NCBI GenBank assembly: GCA_947429165.1
Contig: CANEON010000002.1
Span: 62,001-126,000 of the forward strand
Direction: 5' to 3'
From: an uncultured Mycoplasmataceae bacterium
GTDB lineage: Bacteria; Bacillota_I; Bacilli_A; Mycoplasmatales; Mycoplasmoidaceae
DNA length: 64,000 bases
The notes under the pieces were generated by a model. That model was given only the letters and a program-made list of their open reading frames with translations, was not told the origin of the DNA and did not search any database. The translations under genes were made by a program, and so were the position numbers. Shown piece after piece: positions 9,101-20,434 of this stretch. Numbering within the stretch: position 1 is the first letter of the stretch; each line of letters opens with the position of its first letter.

Positions 9101-10054
9101 TTATTCAAATTTTTTCCCAATTTTAAATTGATGGTTGCCATTTAATAAATTAGAAACATTTACTTTATTCGCTTGTCCTGAAAGTTTAATTACTTTCAAT
9201 AATATAGATCCATCAGAAGTCGATACACAAATACCATCTTTGTCAACTTTGATAATTTCACCAGGAAAATTTCCTTTTAATGAATTATTTATTTTAACTT
9301 CATACACTTTAATAAGTTGATTATCATATGATGTATATGCAGCGGGTACATCGCACAAACCTCTTACTAAACACTCAATTTCTTTTGAAGTTTTTGATCA
9401 ATCTATTTTCTCGTCTTCTCTTTTGATTGTTTTACAAAATGTTGCTAACGAATCATCTTGTTGTATTGGAGAAATTTTGTTTTCCAATATTTGATGAATA
9501 TGTTTACAAATCATGTCGTATGAAAGTTTTTCAGCTTTTATAAATAATGAAGAAGATGTTTCATTTTCATCAATTGATATTTTTTCTTGAAACAATATAT
9601 CTCCTGCATCAAGTTTTTCTACCATATACATAAAACTAACACCAGTTTCTTTTTCGTTATTAATAATTACAGATTGAATCGGTGTAGCTCCTCTATATTT
9701 TGGAAGTAAAGAAGGGTGAACATTCACACACTTTAATTTTGGAATACTTAATATATTGTTAGGAATAATTTTTCCATATGCACATGAAAATATTAAATCA
9801 GGATTTAATTCTTTTATTTGTTCATATATATCATCTAAATTTTCAGGTTGAAATAATTTAAGATTATTTTTAATTGCTAATTGCTTAACTTCACTAAAAA
9901 TAATTTGGTGTTTTCTACCAACTGGTCTGTCTGGTTTTGTAACAACAGCAATTACATTTACTTGACTATCAAGTAAAGCTTGTAAACATGTTGCAGCAAT
10001 CTTTGGAGTACCAAAGAATATAACAGATTTTTTGTTAGAAGTGTTTAATTGCAT
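9101..10054 (-). CDS. fmt: Methionyl-tRNA formyltransferase
   Basis: A 317-residue enzyme that formylates Met-tRNAi with 10-formyl-THF. The Rossmann start is VIFFGTPKIAA, the catalytic signature is NVHPSLLPKYRGATPIQ with GVSFM following, and AGDILFQ and a C-terminal tRNA-binding OB domain complete it. I chose the ATG at 10054 because TATAAT at 10061-10066 ends exactly 6 nt upstream, giving a leaderless mRNA. An in-frame ATG at 10087 would lie inside the apt terminator. Two Trp codons are TGA. Confidence 0.95.
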
Positions 10055-10060
10055 ATCTAA

Positions 10061-10066
10061 ATTATA
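10061..10066 (-). promoter_or_regulatory. -10 box of fmt (leaderless)
   Basis: A perfect TATAAT on the minus strand is followed by 6 nt and then ATG, so the start codon coincides with the predicted transcription start. Confidence 0.6.
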
Positions 10067-10076
10067 TGAAAATAAA

Positions 10077-10098
10077 AAACTCACCATGTAGTGAGTTT
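10077..10098 (-). terminator. Terminator of apt
   Basis: An 8-bp stem AAACTCAC/GTGAGTTT (10077-10084 with 10091-10098) is followed on the minus strand by a U-run. It lies between apt and the fmt promoter. Confidence 0.8.
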
Positions 10099-10103
10099 AT
10101 TTT

Positions 10104-10637
10104 TTATAAGTTTTCTATTGCTAAGAATACTGGAGTTTTAGTTTTCTTTAGTTTGTTGATTCCATTTGTTCCAGGAACACTAGAAATAAACATGCATCCA
10201 ACTAATTTTCCTCCTGATTGCTTAACGAGTTTGTTAATTGCTTGAATGGTTCCACCTGTAGCAATAATGTCATCAACAACTAATACTCTATCACCTTTTT
10301 TAATGTCGCCTTTAGTGATTTCTATTGTGTCTTTACCATATTCAAGATCAAAAGAAGCACTAATGACAGGACGAGGTAATTTTCTAGGTTTTCTTGCAGG
10401 AATAAATCTTATTCCTTTTTTAATAGCTAGAGGACAACCCAATCAGAATCCTCTTGATTCAGCAGATACAATTACATCAATTTTCAAACTCTTGATTTTT
10501 GAATACAAGCAATCAATTAATTCTTTATATGCTTTAGCATTGTTCATTAAAGGAGTTCAGTCTTTAAAGATAATTCCTTTTTTAGGAAAATCTTTTACAT
10601 CAACAATGTATTTAGGGAAAGTATATTTTTTAGTCAT
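10104..10637 (-). CDS. apt: Adenine phosphoribosyltransferase
   Basis: A 177-residue purine-salvage enzyme making AMP from adenine and PRPP. The PRPP-binding motif RVLVVDDIIATGGT lies in the second half. PKKGIIFKDWTPLM near the N-terminus and SAESRGF before GCPLA are typical of Apt. Trp codons are TGA. TATAAT at 10644-10649 ends 6 nt before the ATG and overlaps the secDF stop codon, so apt has its own promoter inside the end of the upstream gene and probably a leaderless mRNA. Confidence 0.95.
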
Positions 10638-10643
10638 ATTTAT

Positions 10644-10649
10644 ATTATA
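10644..10649 (-). promoter_or_regulatory. -10 box of apt overlapping the secDF stop
   Basis: TATAAT on the minus strand, then 6 nt, then ATG. The box shares bases with the secDF TAA at 10645-10647. Confidence 0.6.
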
Positions 10650-13600
10650 AATATGTTCTTTGTTTTTTTACTTTGTTAACCCCATCAATTAATTCTTCAT
10701 CAATTGTGTCGTAATTCTTTTGAGTTAATGAACGAGTAGTTAAGTTCTTTAAGTATTTGTGTTTAATAGCTAAGAAGAATGCGCAGAACATTGGAGCAAT
10801 TACTTTTGCTACTACTAAGCTTAATAATAGGCCAATTAGAGAAATATAAGCAAAAGAAATTAATGAAGTTGATCCAAATATCATTGAAATTATAGCCATA
10901 CCAATTCCTAGACCTAAAACTATTCAATAATAATTGAAATGGTTTTCAAGTTGAGTATTGATTGCTTTCTTAATAGATTTGTAATCTAATGCATTTTGTT
11001 TTAATCACATGTTGTTAACGTTTGCAGCAATATTGAATACAAGTAATGCATTTACTATGTAAATTAAGATAGCAGCATAAACTACATAAGTATCAAAGTA
11101 AATTTGACAAATTGAAACTAATGAAACTGTTAATAACGGACCAGCAACAAGACCTAAGAATACACCAATAATTGATGTTCAACCTAACCTTACAAAAGCA
11201 TATATTGAAATAAATCCAGATGCAATTAATAATAATTTAATGTCTGTGTGAACAAAGTTCATAATTGCATCGTTTGTAATTGAACCAGACATAACATTTG
11301 CAGCAGGTACAAGAACCGCTTGAGCACCTTCAATAGGCTCAGCCGCTCTTATAGTAGTTATAAAATCGATAATTTCTTTATGACTTAATACTGAAGAAGT
11401 GTAAAGGTAAACATAGTTTCCATCAAGTGATGTGTTGTACCACGATGCAATATTTAATAATTTCAATTGTGAAATAAAGTAATCATAATCAAATCCAGGA
11501 ACATTACCAATAAAAATAACAATTCTTGTACCACCATAGAATGAATATGAATTGTGAACACCAACTGTAAAAATTAATGCTAAACCGATAATTGCAATTG
11601 CTATAAAGCAAATTCCATAAACAATACCTTTTCATCCAAAAATATTTGTTCTTAAAAAATTGTTAGCAAAACCGATTTCTTTGTTTTTGAATTTAACGTG
11701 AGGTTCTGGTTTGTTACCAAAGAAAGTCATCTTATTTAAGTTTTGAGTACTTTCTGATTGTTTAGAGAAATCATCTAATAATTTCTTTTTACGGTATACA
11801 AACAAGTTGAAACATTTAGCATTTGATTGATTTCCAAACACCAATCACATCATTCCGCTTAACAATAAGAAATTAATTGCGAAAGAAATTAATGATCCAA
11901 TAACTAATGCAACACCAGCCGCTAACAATGTAGGAGGTCCAAAATAAACTAAAACAACACCAACAAGTAAGATAACAGCATGCAAATCAATACAACTCAT
12001 TATTGATGATAAGAAAGCTCTCTTAACAGAAACCATCATATCATATGTCATTGCAATCTGTTTTTTGAAACGCTCAAAATAATTTACTAAAGTAAATGTT
12101 CCTAAAACAACTATAGATAATAAACCTACCATTAAAGCGATAGAGAATTGGTATCCTCCAATAAAAGCAAGTAAAGCTGTTAATGAAGATGTTAAAGACA
12201 TTAAACCAAAGGAAATTAGTCCTGGTATCTTATAAAGAATGCTTACAATAATACCAACCAAAATACTTATAGTAACATAAACAATGATTGTTGATAGTGA
12301 GGCACTATTGCCAATGATATTCTTAAATAATGAAGTAGAAATTGCAACAACTGAAGTTTTTTGGTCATTAATTTCTGTACCATTAGTATCGTGGTTTGTT
12401 AAATCACAAATTCAACCATGAGAGTTTTGAGAAGCAGTAATATTCTTAATTGGATAATTAAATGTATAATCTGCAAATTGTTTTTTAATTAATTCTGTAT
12501 CAAATCTTGTTGTACCAGGTGCATTAATTGAAATTCATTCATCATTAGAATCTTTACTTGTTTTTGTAGGATTCTTGTCAGGGAAATATTTTAAATATCC
12601 ACTTTCACCGTCTGAACTATTAGTAACAATACCAAAAATTCATTTAGACATAAATGAATATTTAATTGTACCTTTATGAGTTACATATTGATCTTCTTTA
12701 CTAGGAGATTCAATGTCTTCAATAAAGTTAAAATATTTTTTCTCAGTTGATGATCATAAATCAGTGAATATAGATCCGTTTTCTAAAATAGAGCCAGTGC
12801 TTTCGCTATCTTTTTTAAAGGCTTCGGAACCAGGCATAACGCCACTTAAATCATCGATTGTATATTTTGTTTCTTTAAAAGCTGTATCTCAATCTTCAGC
12901 AAATTGTTGTTCACTTGAAGAAAGGTGTTTATAAAGTTTTAAGTAAAAGTCACTAGTGTTTCTTAATTGTCTTAATTTTAAAATGTACTCAAGTCTATTA
13001 ATGAATCCTTGTTGATCGTTAATGATGTACATGTATGGTTGTTCCATAGTAACATCACTATTAGAATCTTTTGAAGGTTGAGATTCCTTGAAAACTTCTT
13101 TAATATGTTTTAAGAAATTATTATCAGATTGATTTTGTAAATGGATATATAAAGCGTTTTCATATGAACTTTCAGGTAATGAAAAAGCTTTTGCGTTGTT
13201 AACGATATCATCTTTTGTAATTACAAAGTTATGTTTGTGGATATTGTCATTATGATAAAACAAACTCAATCTTGATGCATAAATGTTATCAAAGTAAATT
13301 TCAGATTGATCCTTACCTACTTTGTCTTTGTTATCTTCGTCATCCGGATCATTAATCATTTCGTTTGGAACAACTACGTTGATGAATGCTCTAAATTGTC
13401 CTGATTCATCTTGGAATGCTTCAGGATAAATATTAAATACTGATGTTCCTTTATCATTTAAATATTTAGCATAAGAATCAACACAAACATTTAATTTTTC
13501 TGTTAACTCTTCAATAGAAGCTGGAGGAGTTACTTGTTCATTAGGATCTTCTGTTTTAGTTAAGTCTAACTCGTAACGTAAGTTGTAGTTCTTACTAAAA

Positions 13601-13749
13601 TCAGAACCTTCCTCAAAATTTTTAGAAGCTACATAACAAGCACCTGCTGTAGCGCCTAATGAACCAGCAAATAGAAAGCCTGTAAAGAAAAAAGACAAAA
13701 ATTTTGCAGTTTTATTTTTTGATTGAAAAAAGTCTCTAAGCTTTGACAT
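10645..13749 (-). CDS. secDF: Fused protein-export membrane protein SecDF
   Basis: One uninterrupted code-4 frame of 1034 residues carries SecD and SecF in tandem. The N-terminus has one membrane segment (FLSFFFTGFLFAGSLG), then a large extracellular region and a first bundle of membrane helices with the SecD-type segment DLHAVILLVGVVLVYFGPPT. A second transmembrane start, SecF-like extracellular part and helix bundle follow. SecDF uses ion motive force to pull exported proteins through SecYEG. The P1-type extracellular part is long and poorly conserved. About a dozen Trp codons are TGA. TATAAT at 13759-13764 ends 9 nt before the ATG. Confidence 0.9.
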
Positions 13750-13776
13750 AGTTTTTAAATTATATGTTAATTATTC

Positions 13777-13782
13777 TATAAT
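13777..13782 (+). promoter_or_regulatory. -10 box of hisS
   Basis: TATAAT 22 nt before the hisS ATG, in the short gap divergent from secDF. No Shine-Dalgarno sequence follows. Confidence 0.55.
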
Positions 13783-13804
13783 ATATAAAATTATTTTAAT
13801 AACA

Positions 13805-15085
13805 ATGATTAAGTTTCCAAAAATTCGTGGTACAGAAGACCGTTTCGATTTAGATGCTAAAAACATCACATCTTTGACTGATATTTTTGGTCATGTAGCT
13901 AGACTAAACGGCTATAAAAGAATGATTACACCAATAATGGAAAATGCAGATTTATTTATTAGATCTGTAGGAAATTCTAGTGACATAGTCACTAAAGAAT
14001 TCTATGATTTCAAAGACAAAGGTGATAGACACGTTGTATTACGTCCAGAAGGAACTGCTGGTGTTATCAGAGCGTTGATCGAAGAAAAGTTGATTTATTC
14101 TAAACAATTACCAATCAAAGCTTATTATTATGGTCCAATGTTTCGTTATGAAAGACCACAAAGTGGTCGTCTAAGACAATTTCATCAATTTGGAGTTGAA
14201 AATGTAGGAACAAACAACGTTTATGACGATGCTGATATGTTACTTTTTGCTAACAATTGTCTTAAATATGTTGGTTTAAAGCAATACACAATTTCAATTA
14301 ATAATATTGGTAATTTTGAATCAAGAAGTAAATGAATTAATGAGCTTAAAACATATTTTAGAAAGTATGAAAAAGATCTATCAGAAGATTCAATAAAAAG
14401 AATTGATACTAACCCATTAAGAATTCTTGATGATAAAGTTGATGGAAAGAAAGATTTTGTTAAAAATGCCCCAAAAATTGATAGTTTCCTATCAAAAGAA
14501 GAAGTTGAATATTTTGAACAATTAACTACAATTTTAAAAGGATTAAGTGTTAATTTTACTATTGATAAAACTCTAGTTAGAGGGCTTGATTACTACACTA
14601 ATTTTGTGTTTGAAATCAACTCTACTTCTGACGTATTAAAAGGTCAACCAACGTTAGTTGGTGGAGGTAGATATTCTTACCTTGTAAAAGAACTTGGTGG
14701 AACAGATTTATCTTGTTGTGGTTTTGCTATTGGATTGGAAAGAATATTAATTCAAATGGCCGCTGAAAAACAAGAATTATTAAAACCAGATTCAATTGAT
14801 GTTTGTGTTGCTTGTCTATCAAATAACTATAAAATTAAATTCACTGCTCTTGTAATTTCTAACATATTAAAATTATCTGGAATCTCTTGTGTTGCAAATT
14901 TTGATTCTACAAAAATTGAAAAGCACTTCAAATATGCAAAAGATAACAATGTTAAATTTGTTGTTATTATTGGTGAAAAAGAATTTGAACAAAATAAAGT
15001 AATAGTTAAAGATCAAACTTCTTTAACACAAAAAGAAGTTCCTTCAGATGATTTAGTAAAATATTTAAAGGATAATATAAACTAA
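13805..15085 (+). CDS. hisS: Histidyl-tRNA synthetase
   Basis: A 426-residue class II synthetase. It starts KFPKIRGTEDRFD and has motif 2 in FRYERPQSGRLRQFHQFG, the histidine-binding region DYYTNFVFEI, GGGRYSYLV, and motif 3 in GFAIGLERI, ahead of a C-terminal anticodon-binding domain. The TGA at 14333 is Trp. aspS follows after 2 nt, the common hisS-aspS pairing of Firmicutes. No T-box leader is present in the short upstream gap. Confidence 0.97.
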
Positions 15086-15087
15086 TT

Positions 15088-16824
15088 ATGATTAATTGAC
15101 GTTATTGCGGGATGGTAGATAAATCTGCTGTTGGTCAAAATATTACCATTAATGGTTGAATAAGAAAAAATAGAAAGCTAGGAAGTTTAATCTTTTTAGA
15201 TGTTTATGACCGTTATGGATTAGTTCAAGTTGTTGTTGAAGAAAATAACAAGTACTTCAACGAAATTTATTCAACTCCTAAAGAATCTGTTGTAAGAATT
15301 CACGGCGAAGTTAAACTAAGAAAATCATCAAACAACAAGATTAAAAATGGTGATATTGAAATCATTTTAAAAGAGTTTACTCTTTTATCTAAAGCTGATA
15401 CAATTCCAATTTTAGTGGATGAAGTTACTGATGCTTTAGAAGACACAAGACTTAAATATCGTTACTTAGATTTAAGAAGATCTAATGTTCAAAAAAACAT
15501 TGTTTTGAGATCTAAAATTATTAATTCTTTAAGAAATTATTTAACTAAAGAAGACTTTGTTGAAATTGAAACTCCTTGTTTGTCTAAACCAACACCAGAA
15601 GGTGCTCGTGACTATTTAGTTCCAACTAGAAATAACGTAAATTCTTTTTATGCTTTGCCTCAATCACCTCAAATCTACAAACAATTGTTAATGGTTGCTG
15701 GATTTTTAAAATATTTCCAAGTTGCGCGTTGCTTTAGAGATGAAGATTTAAGAGCTGATAGACAACCAGAATTTACTCAATTAGACATTGAAATGTCTTT
15801 TATTAATGAACAAACAATCATGTCAATTGTTGAAAAAATGTTAAGTTCAATGATGAAAGAGGTGTTTAACATTGATCTTGTTCATCCGTTTCCAATCATA
15901 GATTGAAATACTGCAGTTAATGTTTATGGTAGTGATAAACCTGACTTAAGATTCGATTTAAAACTTCAAGAAGCAAATGAATATTTTAAGAATTCTAAAT
16001 GTAAAATATTTACTTCTGCAATTGAAAAAAATAACTCAATTAAATACATAATTACTGACAAATTGTTTGATAAAAAACAAATCGAATCTTTAAGAAAGAT
16101 TGCAAAAGATAATAAAGCATTCGATCTAATTTTCTTATCTTTGAAAGAGGGGGAAATTTCTGGTTCAATTAAAAATATTATTGAGCACGATATTATTAGA
16201 GATATCTTTAAAAACAACAACATTTCCGAAGGAACAATGTTCATTGTTGCTGATAAATTATCTATTGTTAACCAATGTTTGGGAGCAATAAGAAACCAAC
16301 TTGGAACAATCTTAAATTTAAAAAATCCTAATGAATTTAAATTCTGTTGGGTCACAGAATGACCATTGTATGAATACAATGATGAAGAAGCAAGATTCGT
16401 TGCAGCGCACCATCCATTTACTTCTCCTAGCAATGAATGTATTGATACATTTGATAAAGATCAAGCAAGTGCAAAAGCACGTGCTTATGACATTGTTTTA
16501 AATGGTTTTGAAATCGGTGGTGGAAGTATCAGAATTACTGATGCTAATGTTCAAAATAGAATGTTTGAATCTATCGGTTTATCAAAAGACCAAATTCAAA
16601 AGAAATTTGGATTTATGTTAGATGCATTCAAATATGGTGTTCCTCCACATGGTGGAATTGCTTTTGGATTAGATCGTTTAGTTATGCTATTAACTAATAG
16701 CGAAAGCATTAGAGATATTATTGCTTTCCCTAAAAACAGCCATGGTAACGACTTAATGATGGATTCTCCTAGTGAAGCAGATCCTATTGCACTTAACGAT
16801 TTACATTTAAGTCTTAAAAAATAA
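15088..16824 (+). CDS. aspS: Aspartyl-tRNA synthetase
   Basis: A 578-residue class IIb synthetase. The N-terminal OB anticodon-binding domain includes [20 protein letters not shown]. Motif 1 and 2 regions include [20 protein letters not shown] and [18 protein letters not shown], with the GAD insertion between. Motif 3 is [14 protein letters not shown]. It begins 2 nt after hisS. The N-terminus MINWRYCGMV uses TGA as Trp at codon 4. No Shine-Dalgarno; translation is probably coupled to hisS. Confidence 0.97.
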
Positions 16825-16870
16825 TATTAATATTAATTATTAAATCTTAATATAATTAGGAGTATAGTTT

Positions 16871-17698
16871 ATGAGTGCCAAAAAAGCAATTGAATTTTCA
16901 CATATTACTTTTGGTTACACACCAGACATGATCAATTTAGATGATGTCTCTTTTACTATTTTTGAAAATGAGTACGTTTGTATCATCGGACATAATGGTA
17001 GCGGTAAATCTACATTGTCTAAAGTTTTAACTGGTTTATTAAAACCACAAAATGGAAAAATTAAATTGTTTGATCAAGAAATCAATCAAACGAACTTAAA
17101 ACATTTAAGAGACAATGTAGGAATTGTTTTTCAAAATCCAGATAACCAATTTATTGGTTTAACTCCAGAAGATGATATTGCTTTTGGTTTAGAAAACCGT
17201 AAGGTTTTACCTAATAGAATGAAACCAATCATTAAAGAAGTAGCAAAAGCTGTTAATATTACTGATTTATTAAAACTAGATGCTCAAAAATTATCTGGTG
17301 GTCAAAAACAAAGAGTTGCCATCGCTTCAGTATTAGCTATTAATCCAAAAATTGTTATTTTTGATGAATCAACATCAATGCTTGATCCAAAAGGAAAAGC
17401 TGATTTAAAAGAATTAATGTTAATTCTTAAAAATAAATACCACAAAACCATTGTTTCAATTACTCATGACATGGAAGAAGTTGTTAATGCAGACAAAGTT
17501 ATCATTTTAAAAGGCGGTAAACTTCAAAGAATTGGAACTCCATCTGAAGTTTTTGAAAATGAAAAATTCTTAAAAGAAATCCAATTAGATATTCCTTTTA
17601 ATTTAGATTTATCTAAACAACTTAGTGAAATGAATTCAAAAATTAAACCAACACTTAGGTTGGAAAATTTAATCAAACAATTGTATGAAGCAAAATAA
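16871..17698 (+). CDS. ecfA1: ECF transporter ATPase, EcfA1 type
   Basis: A 275-residue ABC ATPase of the energy-coupling factor module. Walker A is GHNGSGKST, the Q-loop has VFQNPDNQF, the signature is LSGGQKQRVAIA and Walker B is KIVIFDES, where the usual catalytic EP/EA is ES as in other EcfA proteins. It pairs with EcfA2 and EcfT to drive vitamin-binding S components. AGGAG precedes the ATG. The end overlaps ecfA2 by 14 nt. No S-component gene is present here. Confidence 0.95.
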   Translation: MSAKKAIEFSHITFGYTPDMINLDDVSFTIFENEYVCIIGHNGSGKSTLSKVLTGLLKPQNGKIKLFDQEINQTNLKHLRDNVGIVFQNPDNQFIGLTPEDDIAFGLENRKVLPNRMKPIIKEVAKAVNITDLLKLDAQKLSGGQKQRVAIASVLAINPKIVIFDESTSMLDPKGKADLKELMLILKNKYHKTIVSITHDMEEVVNADKVIILKGGKLQRIGTPSEVFENEKFLKEIQLDIPFNLDLSKQLSEMNSKIKPTLRLENLIKQLYEAK

Positions 17699-18578
17699 TA
17701 AAATCTCAATTAAAGATCTAAAGATTGTGTTTGATGAAGGTACTCCTGAGCAAACAATTGTTTTGGATAAGTTCTCAAAAGATTTTGAACCTAACAAAAT
17801 TCATTTTGTTATTGGTAATTCAGGAAGTGGTAAAACTACTTTGCTTTCACACTTTAATGGATTGATTAAATCTAAATATGGTGATATTACCATTGGTGAC
17901 TTGCAGATTTTAGGTAACAAGAAAAAAATCAAGAACATTAAAGATTTAAGAAAAAGAGTAGGAATGGTTTTCCAATTTCCTGAATACCAATTGTTTAAAG
18001 ATACTATTGAAAAAGATATCATGTTTGGTCCTGTAAATTTAGGTGTACCAAAAGACGAAGCAAAAAAACGTGCAAGACACTATCTAAACCTTTTGGGTTT
18101 AAATGATTCTTTCTTAGAACGTTCACCATTTAATTTATCTGGCGGTCAAAAACGTAGAGTTGCATTAGCTGGTATTCTTGCTATTGAACCTGATGTTTTA
18201 ATTTTTGATGAACCAACTGCTGGATTAGATCCAGCTGGTGAAAAAGATATGATGAACATTATCTTAAACCTTAAGAAATCAGGAAAAACAATCTTTGTTA
18301 TTACTCACGTAATGGATCAAGTATTAGGTATTGGTGACCAAGTATTAGTTATTGGTAACAAAAAGATATTAGCATCTGGTGAGCCATACGAAATATTCAC
18401 TAATGAAAAATTAATTAGAGAAAATTTCTTAGACAAACCAAAAGTAATTAAAGTAATTAACCAATTATCTAAAATAGATAAAAAGTTTAACCAACTATTA
18501 GAATTAAAACCTAGAAACGTTGATGAATTAGCAAAAGAAATTTACTTGCTAATGAAAAAGAAAGGAGGTAAAAAATAA
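17685..18578 (+). CDS. ecfA2: ECF transporter ATPase, EcfA2 type
   Basis: A 297-residue ABC ATPase, the second nucleotide-binding subunit. Walker A is GNSGSGKTT, the Q-loop is VFQFPEYQLF, the signature is LSGGQKRRVALAG and Walker B is VLIFDEPTAGLDP. The start overlaps ecfA1 by 14 nt and the stop overlaps the ecfT ATG by 1 nt, so the three are translationally linked. The C-terminus is lysine-rich. Confidence 0.95.
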   Translation: MKQNNKISIKDLKIVFDEGTPEQTIVLDKFSKDFEPNKIHFVIGNSGSGKTTLLSHFNGLIKSKYGDITIGDLQILGNKKKIKNIKDLRKRVGMVFQFPEYQLFKDTIEKDIMFGPVNLGVPKDEAKKRARHYLNLLGLNDSFLERSPFNLSGGQKRRVALAGILAIEPDVLIFDEPTAGLDPAGEKDMMNIILNLKKSGKTIFVITHVMDQVLGIGDQVLVIGNKKILASGEPYEIFTNEKLIRENFLDKPKVIKVINQLSKIDKKFNQLLELKPRNVDELAKEIYLLMKKKGGKK

Positions 18579-19675
18579 TGAATGCTTTTAGTAACTATAT
18601 AACTAAAAAATCATTTATGCACAACCTTAACCCTTCTTTGAAGTTAATTAGTGTAATATTTATCATTGTCATGATTTTCTTACCAATTGGTTTCTTTGGT
18701 CAGTTAATTTGTTTAAGCTTAATTATTGGTTTGTGAATTTCTTCTAAATTACCTTGAAGAATAATGAAAGGTATTTTGAAATCAATTTTCATTATGTTTG
18801 TTATCTTATTCATAATAAACTGAATTGCTTTTAAAGAACCATCATGTATAAACGTTGATAGCAAAAACTTACTATTCTTCTTTGATAATTATGGAATGAT
18901 GGGTGGAAACTTAATAGATAAAATTAGAGATGGCTCTTCTGACATCAACACAAATTTCCACTTTGTGTTTGCTGACCTATGGGGCGGGCAAATATGTAAA
19001 GATTATCTTTGAACGATGAAACCAGGAGAATGTCCAATTGCTGATTTCAAAACTTGATCATATTTAACTGTTCATTGCGCTGATGGAGCTGATTATTACT
19101 TCTATTACATTAAGAACTGATACTGTTTGTCTTCTCAAGTTATCTTAAATACTTTCTATATTACTCTTAAGATTTTCTTAATGGTAACTATAGTTACTTT
19201 GCTTGTCTCTACTACAACTCCAGTTCAATTAACTTTTGCTATTGAAGACGTTTTAAGCCCATTAAGATATTTAAGAATTCCAGTAAATGAATGATCAATG
19301 ACTATTTCTATTGCTATTCGTTTTGTTCCATCTTTATTAACTGAATCTCAAAAAATATTAAAAGCTCAAGCTTCTCGTGGTGTTGACTTCTCTTATGGTA
19401 ATTTTAAAGATAAAATTAAAGCCTTAGTATCTTTGGTTGTACCTATGTTCTCTGTTGCTTTCCATAAAGCAGATGATTTAGCTAACGCTATGGAAGCACG
19501 TAGTTACAATCCGAGATATGCTAGAACTCGTTACCGTAGTTATTCAATTAAAACAAAGGAATGATTCTTATTCTGTGGTTTATCAATCATATTAGGATTA
19601 ATGATTATGATGACTGTATACAAATGTGTATTTGCACCATTTAGTTGAATTGAAGTAATTGCTGTTTTAGGTTAA
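18578..19675 (+). CDS. ecfT: ECF transporter transmembrane subunit EcfT
   Basis: A 365-residue membrane scaffold joining the ATPases to S components. An N-terminal helix bundle starts after HNLNPSLKL. A long hydrophilic insert with many Trp (several TGA) spans roughly residues 85-185. The coupling-helix motif is SQKILKAQASRGVDF, in which A-R-G contacts the ATPases, and later ANAMEARSY repeats the second Ala-x-x-Arg element. Usual EcfT is about 265 residues, so the insert accounts for the extra length. GGAGG precedes the start inside ecfA2. Confidence 0.92.
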
Positions 19676-19676
19676 T

Positions 19677-20405
19677 ATGACGTTTAAAGCCATTGTAAGT
19701 TATGATGGAAGTTTTTTTCACGGTTGAGCAAAACAACCAAATAATGTAACCGTTCAACAAACCATCGAAGAAGCATTGCATAAATTATTTCATAAAAAGA
19801 TAACAATATATGGATCAGGCAGAACAGATGCATACGTTCATGCAATTAATCAAGTATTTAGTTTCTCATATGATGGTCAATTAATGGAATCTAACAATTT
19901 TATTGTTGCGATCAATAATTTATTACCTAAAACAATAAGAATTAAGTCTATTGAAAAAGTAAATGATAAATTCAACGCAAGATTTAATGCTAAATCTAAG
20001 ACATATACATATATTGTTAATCAAGGAGAATATAGCATCTTTCAAAATAACTATTTTTATAACTACAATAAAAAAATAAAAATAAGTAAAGTTAAAAAAG
20101 CTGCAAAACTATTAATTGGTAAACATAACTTCTTATCTTTTAGTACTTCTACATTAGAAGATACTATAAGGACTATAAACTTTATAAAAATATACAAAAA
20201 GAAAGAAAGAGTTTTCTTTGTAGTGAATGGAAATGGTTTCTTAAGAAACCAAGTAAGAATGATTGTAGGATCATTGCTTGATTTTAATGAAGATAAAAAA
20301 ACTCTTGATGATTTTCAATCATTGTTAAAAAATCCACACAAAGGAGCTTGTATCACTAAAGCACCAGGATGCGGATTATATCTATTTGAAGTCCAATACA
20401 AATAA
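19677..20405 (+). CDS. truA: tRNA pseudouridine(38-40) synthase TruA
   Basis: A 242-residue pseudouridine synthase acting on the anticodon arm. The catalytic Asp is in GSGRTDAYVHA, with the N-terminal YDGSFFHGWAKQP and C-terminal GNGFLRNQVRMIVGSLL motifs of TruA. It starts 1 nt after ecfT, the same ecf-truA order as in Bacillus. Trp codons in the first 25 residues are TGA. Confidence 0.96.
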
Positions 20406-20430
20406 AAAAAACAACCAAGAGTTGTTTTTT
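20406..20430. terminator. Bidirectional terminator after truA
   Basis: A 10-bp stem AAAAAACAAC/GTTGTTTTTT (20406-20415 with 20421-20430) with a 5-nt loop. It separates convergent genes. Confidence 0.85.
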
Positions 20431-20434
20431 AAAT

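Noticed and set aside
10246-10650. Plus-strand frame opposite apt
   Set aside because: It is the complement of a conserved PRTase gene and runs against the terminator and promoter layout.
13805-15085. Apparent frameshifts or pseudogenes in hisS, secDF, tkt and others
   Set aside because: The breaks are all in-frame TGA codons at Trp positions. Read with code 4 the genes are intact.
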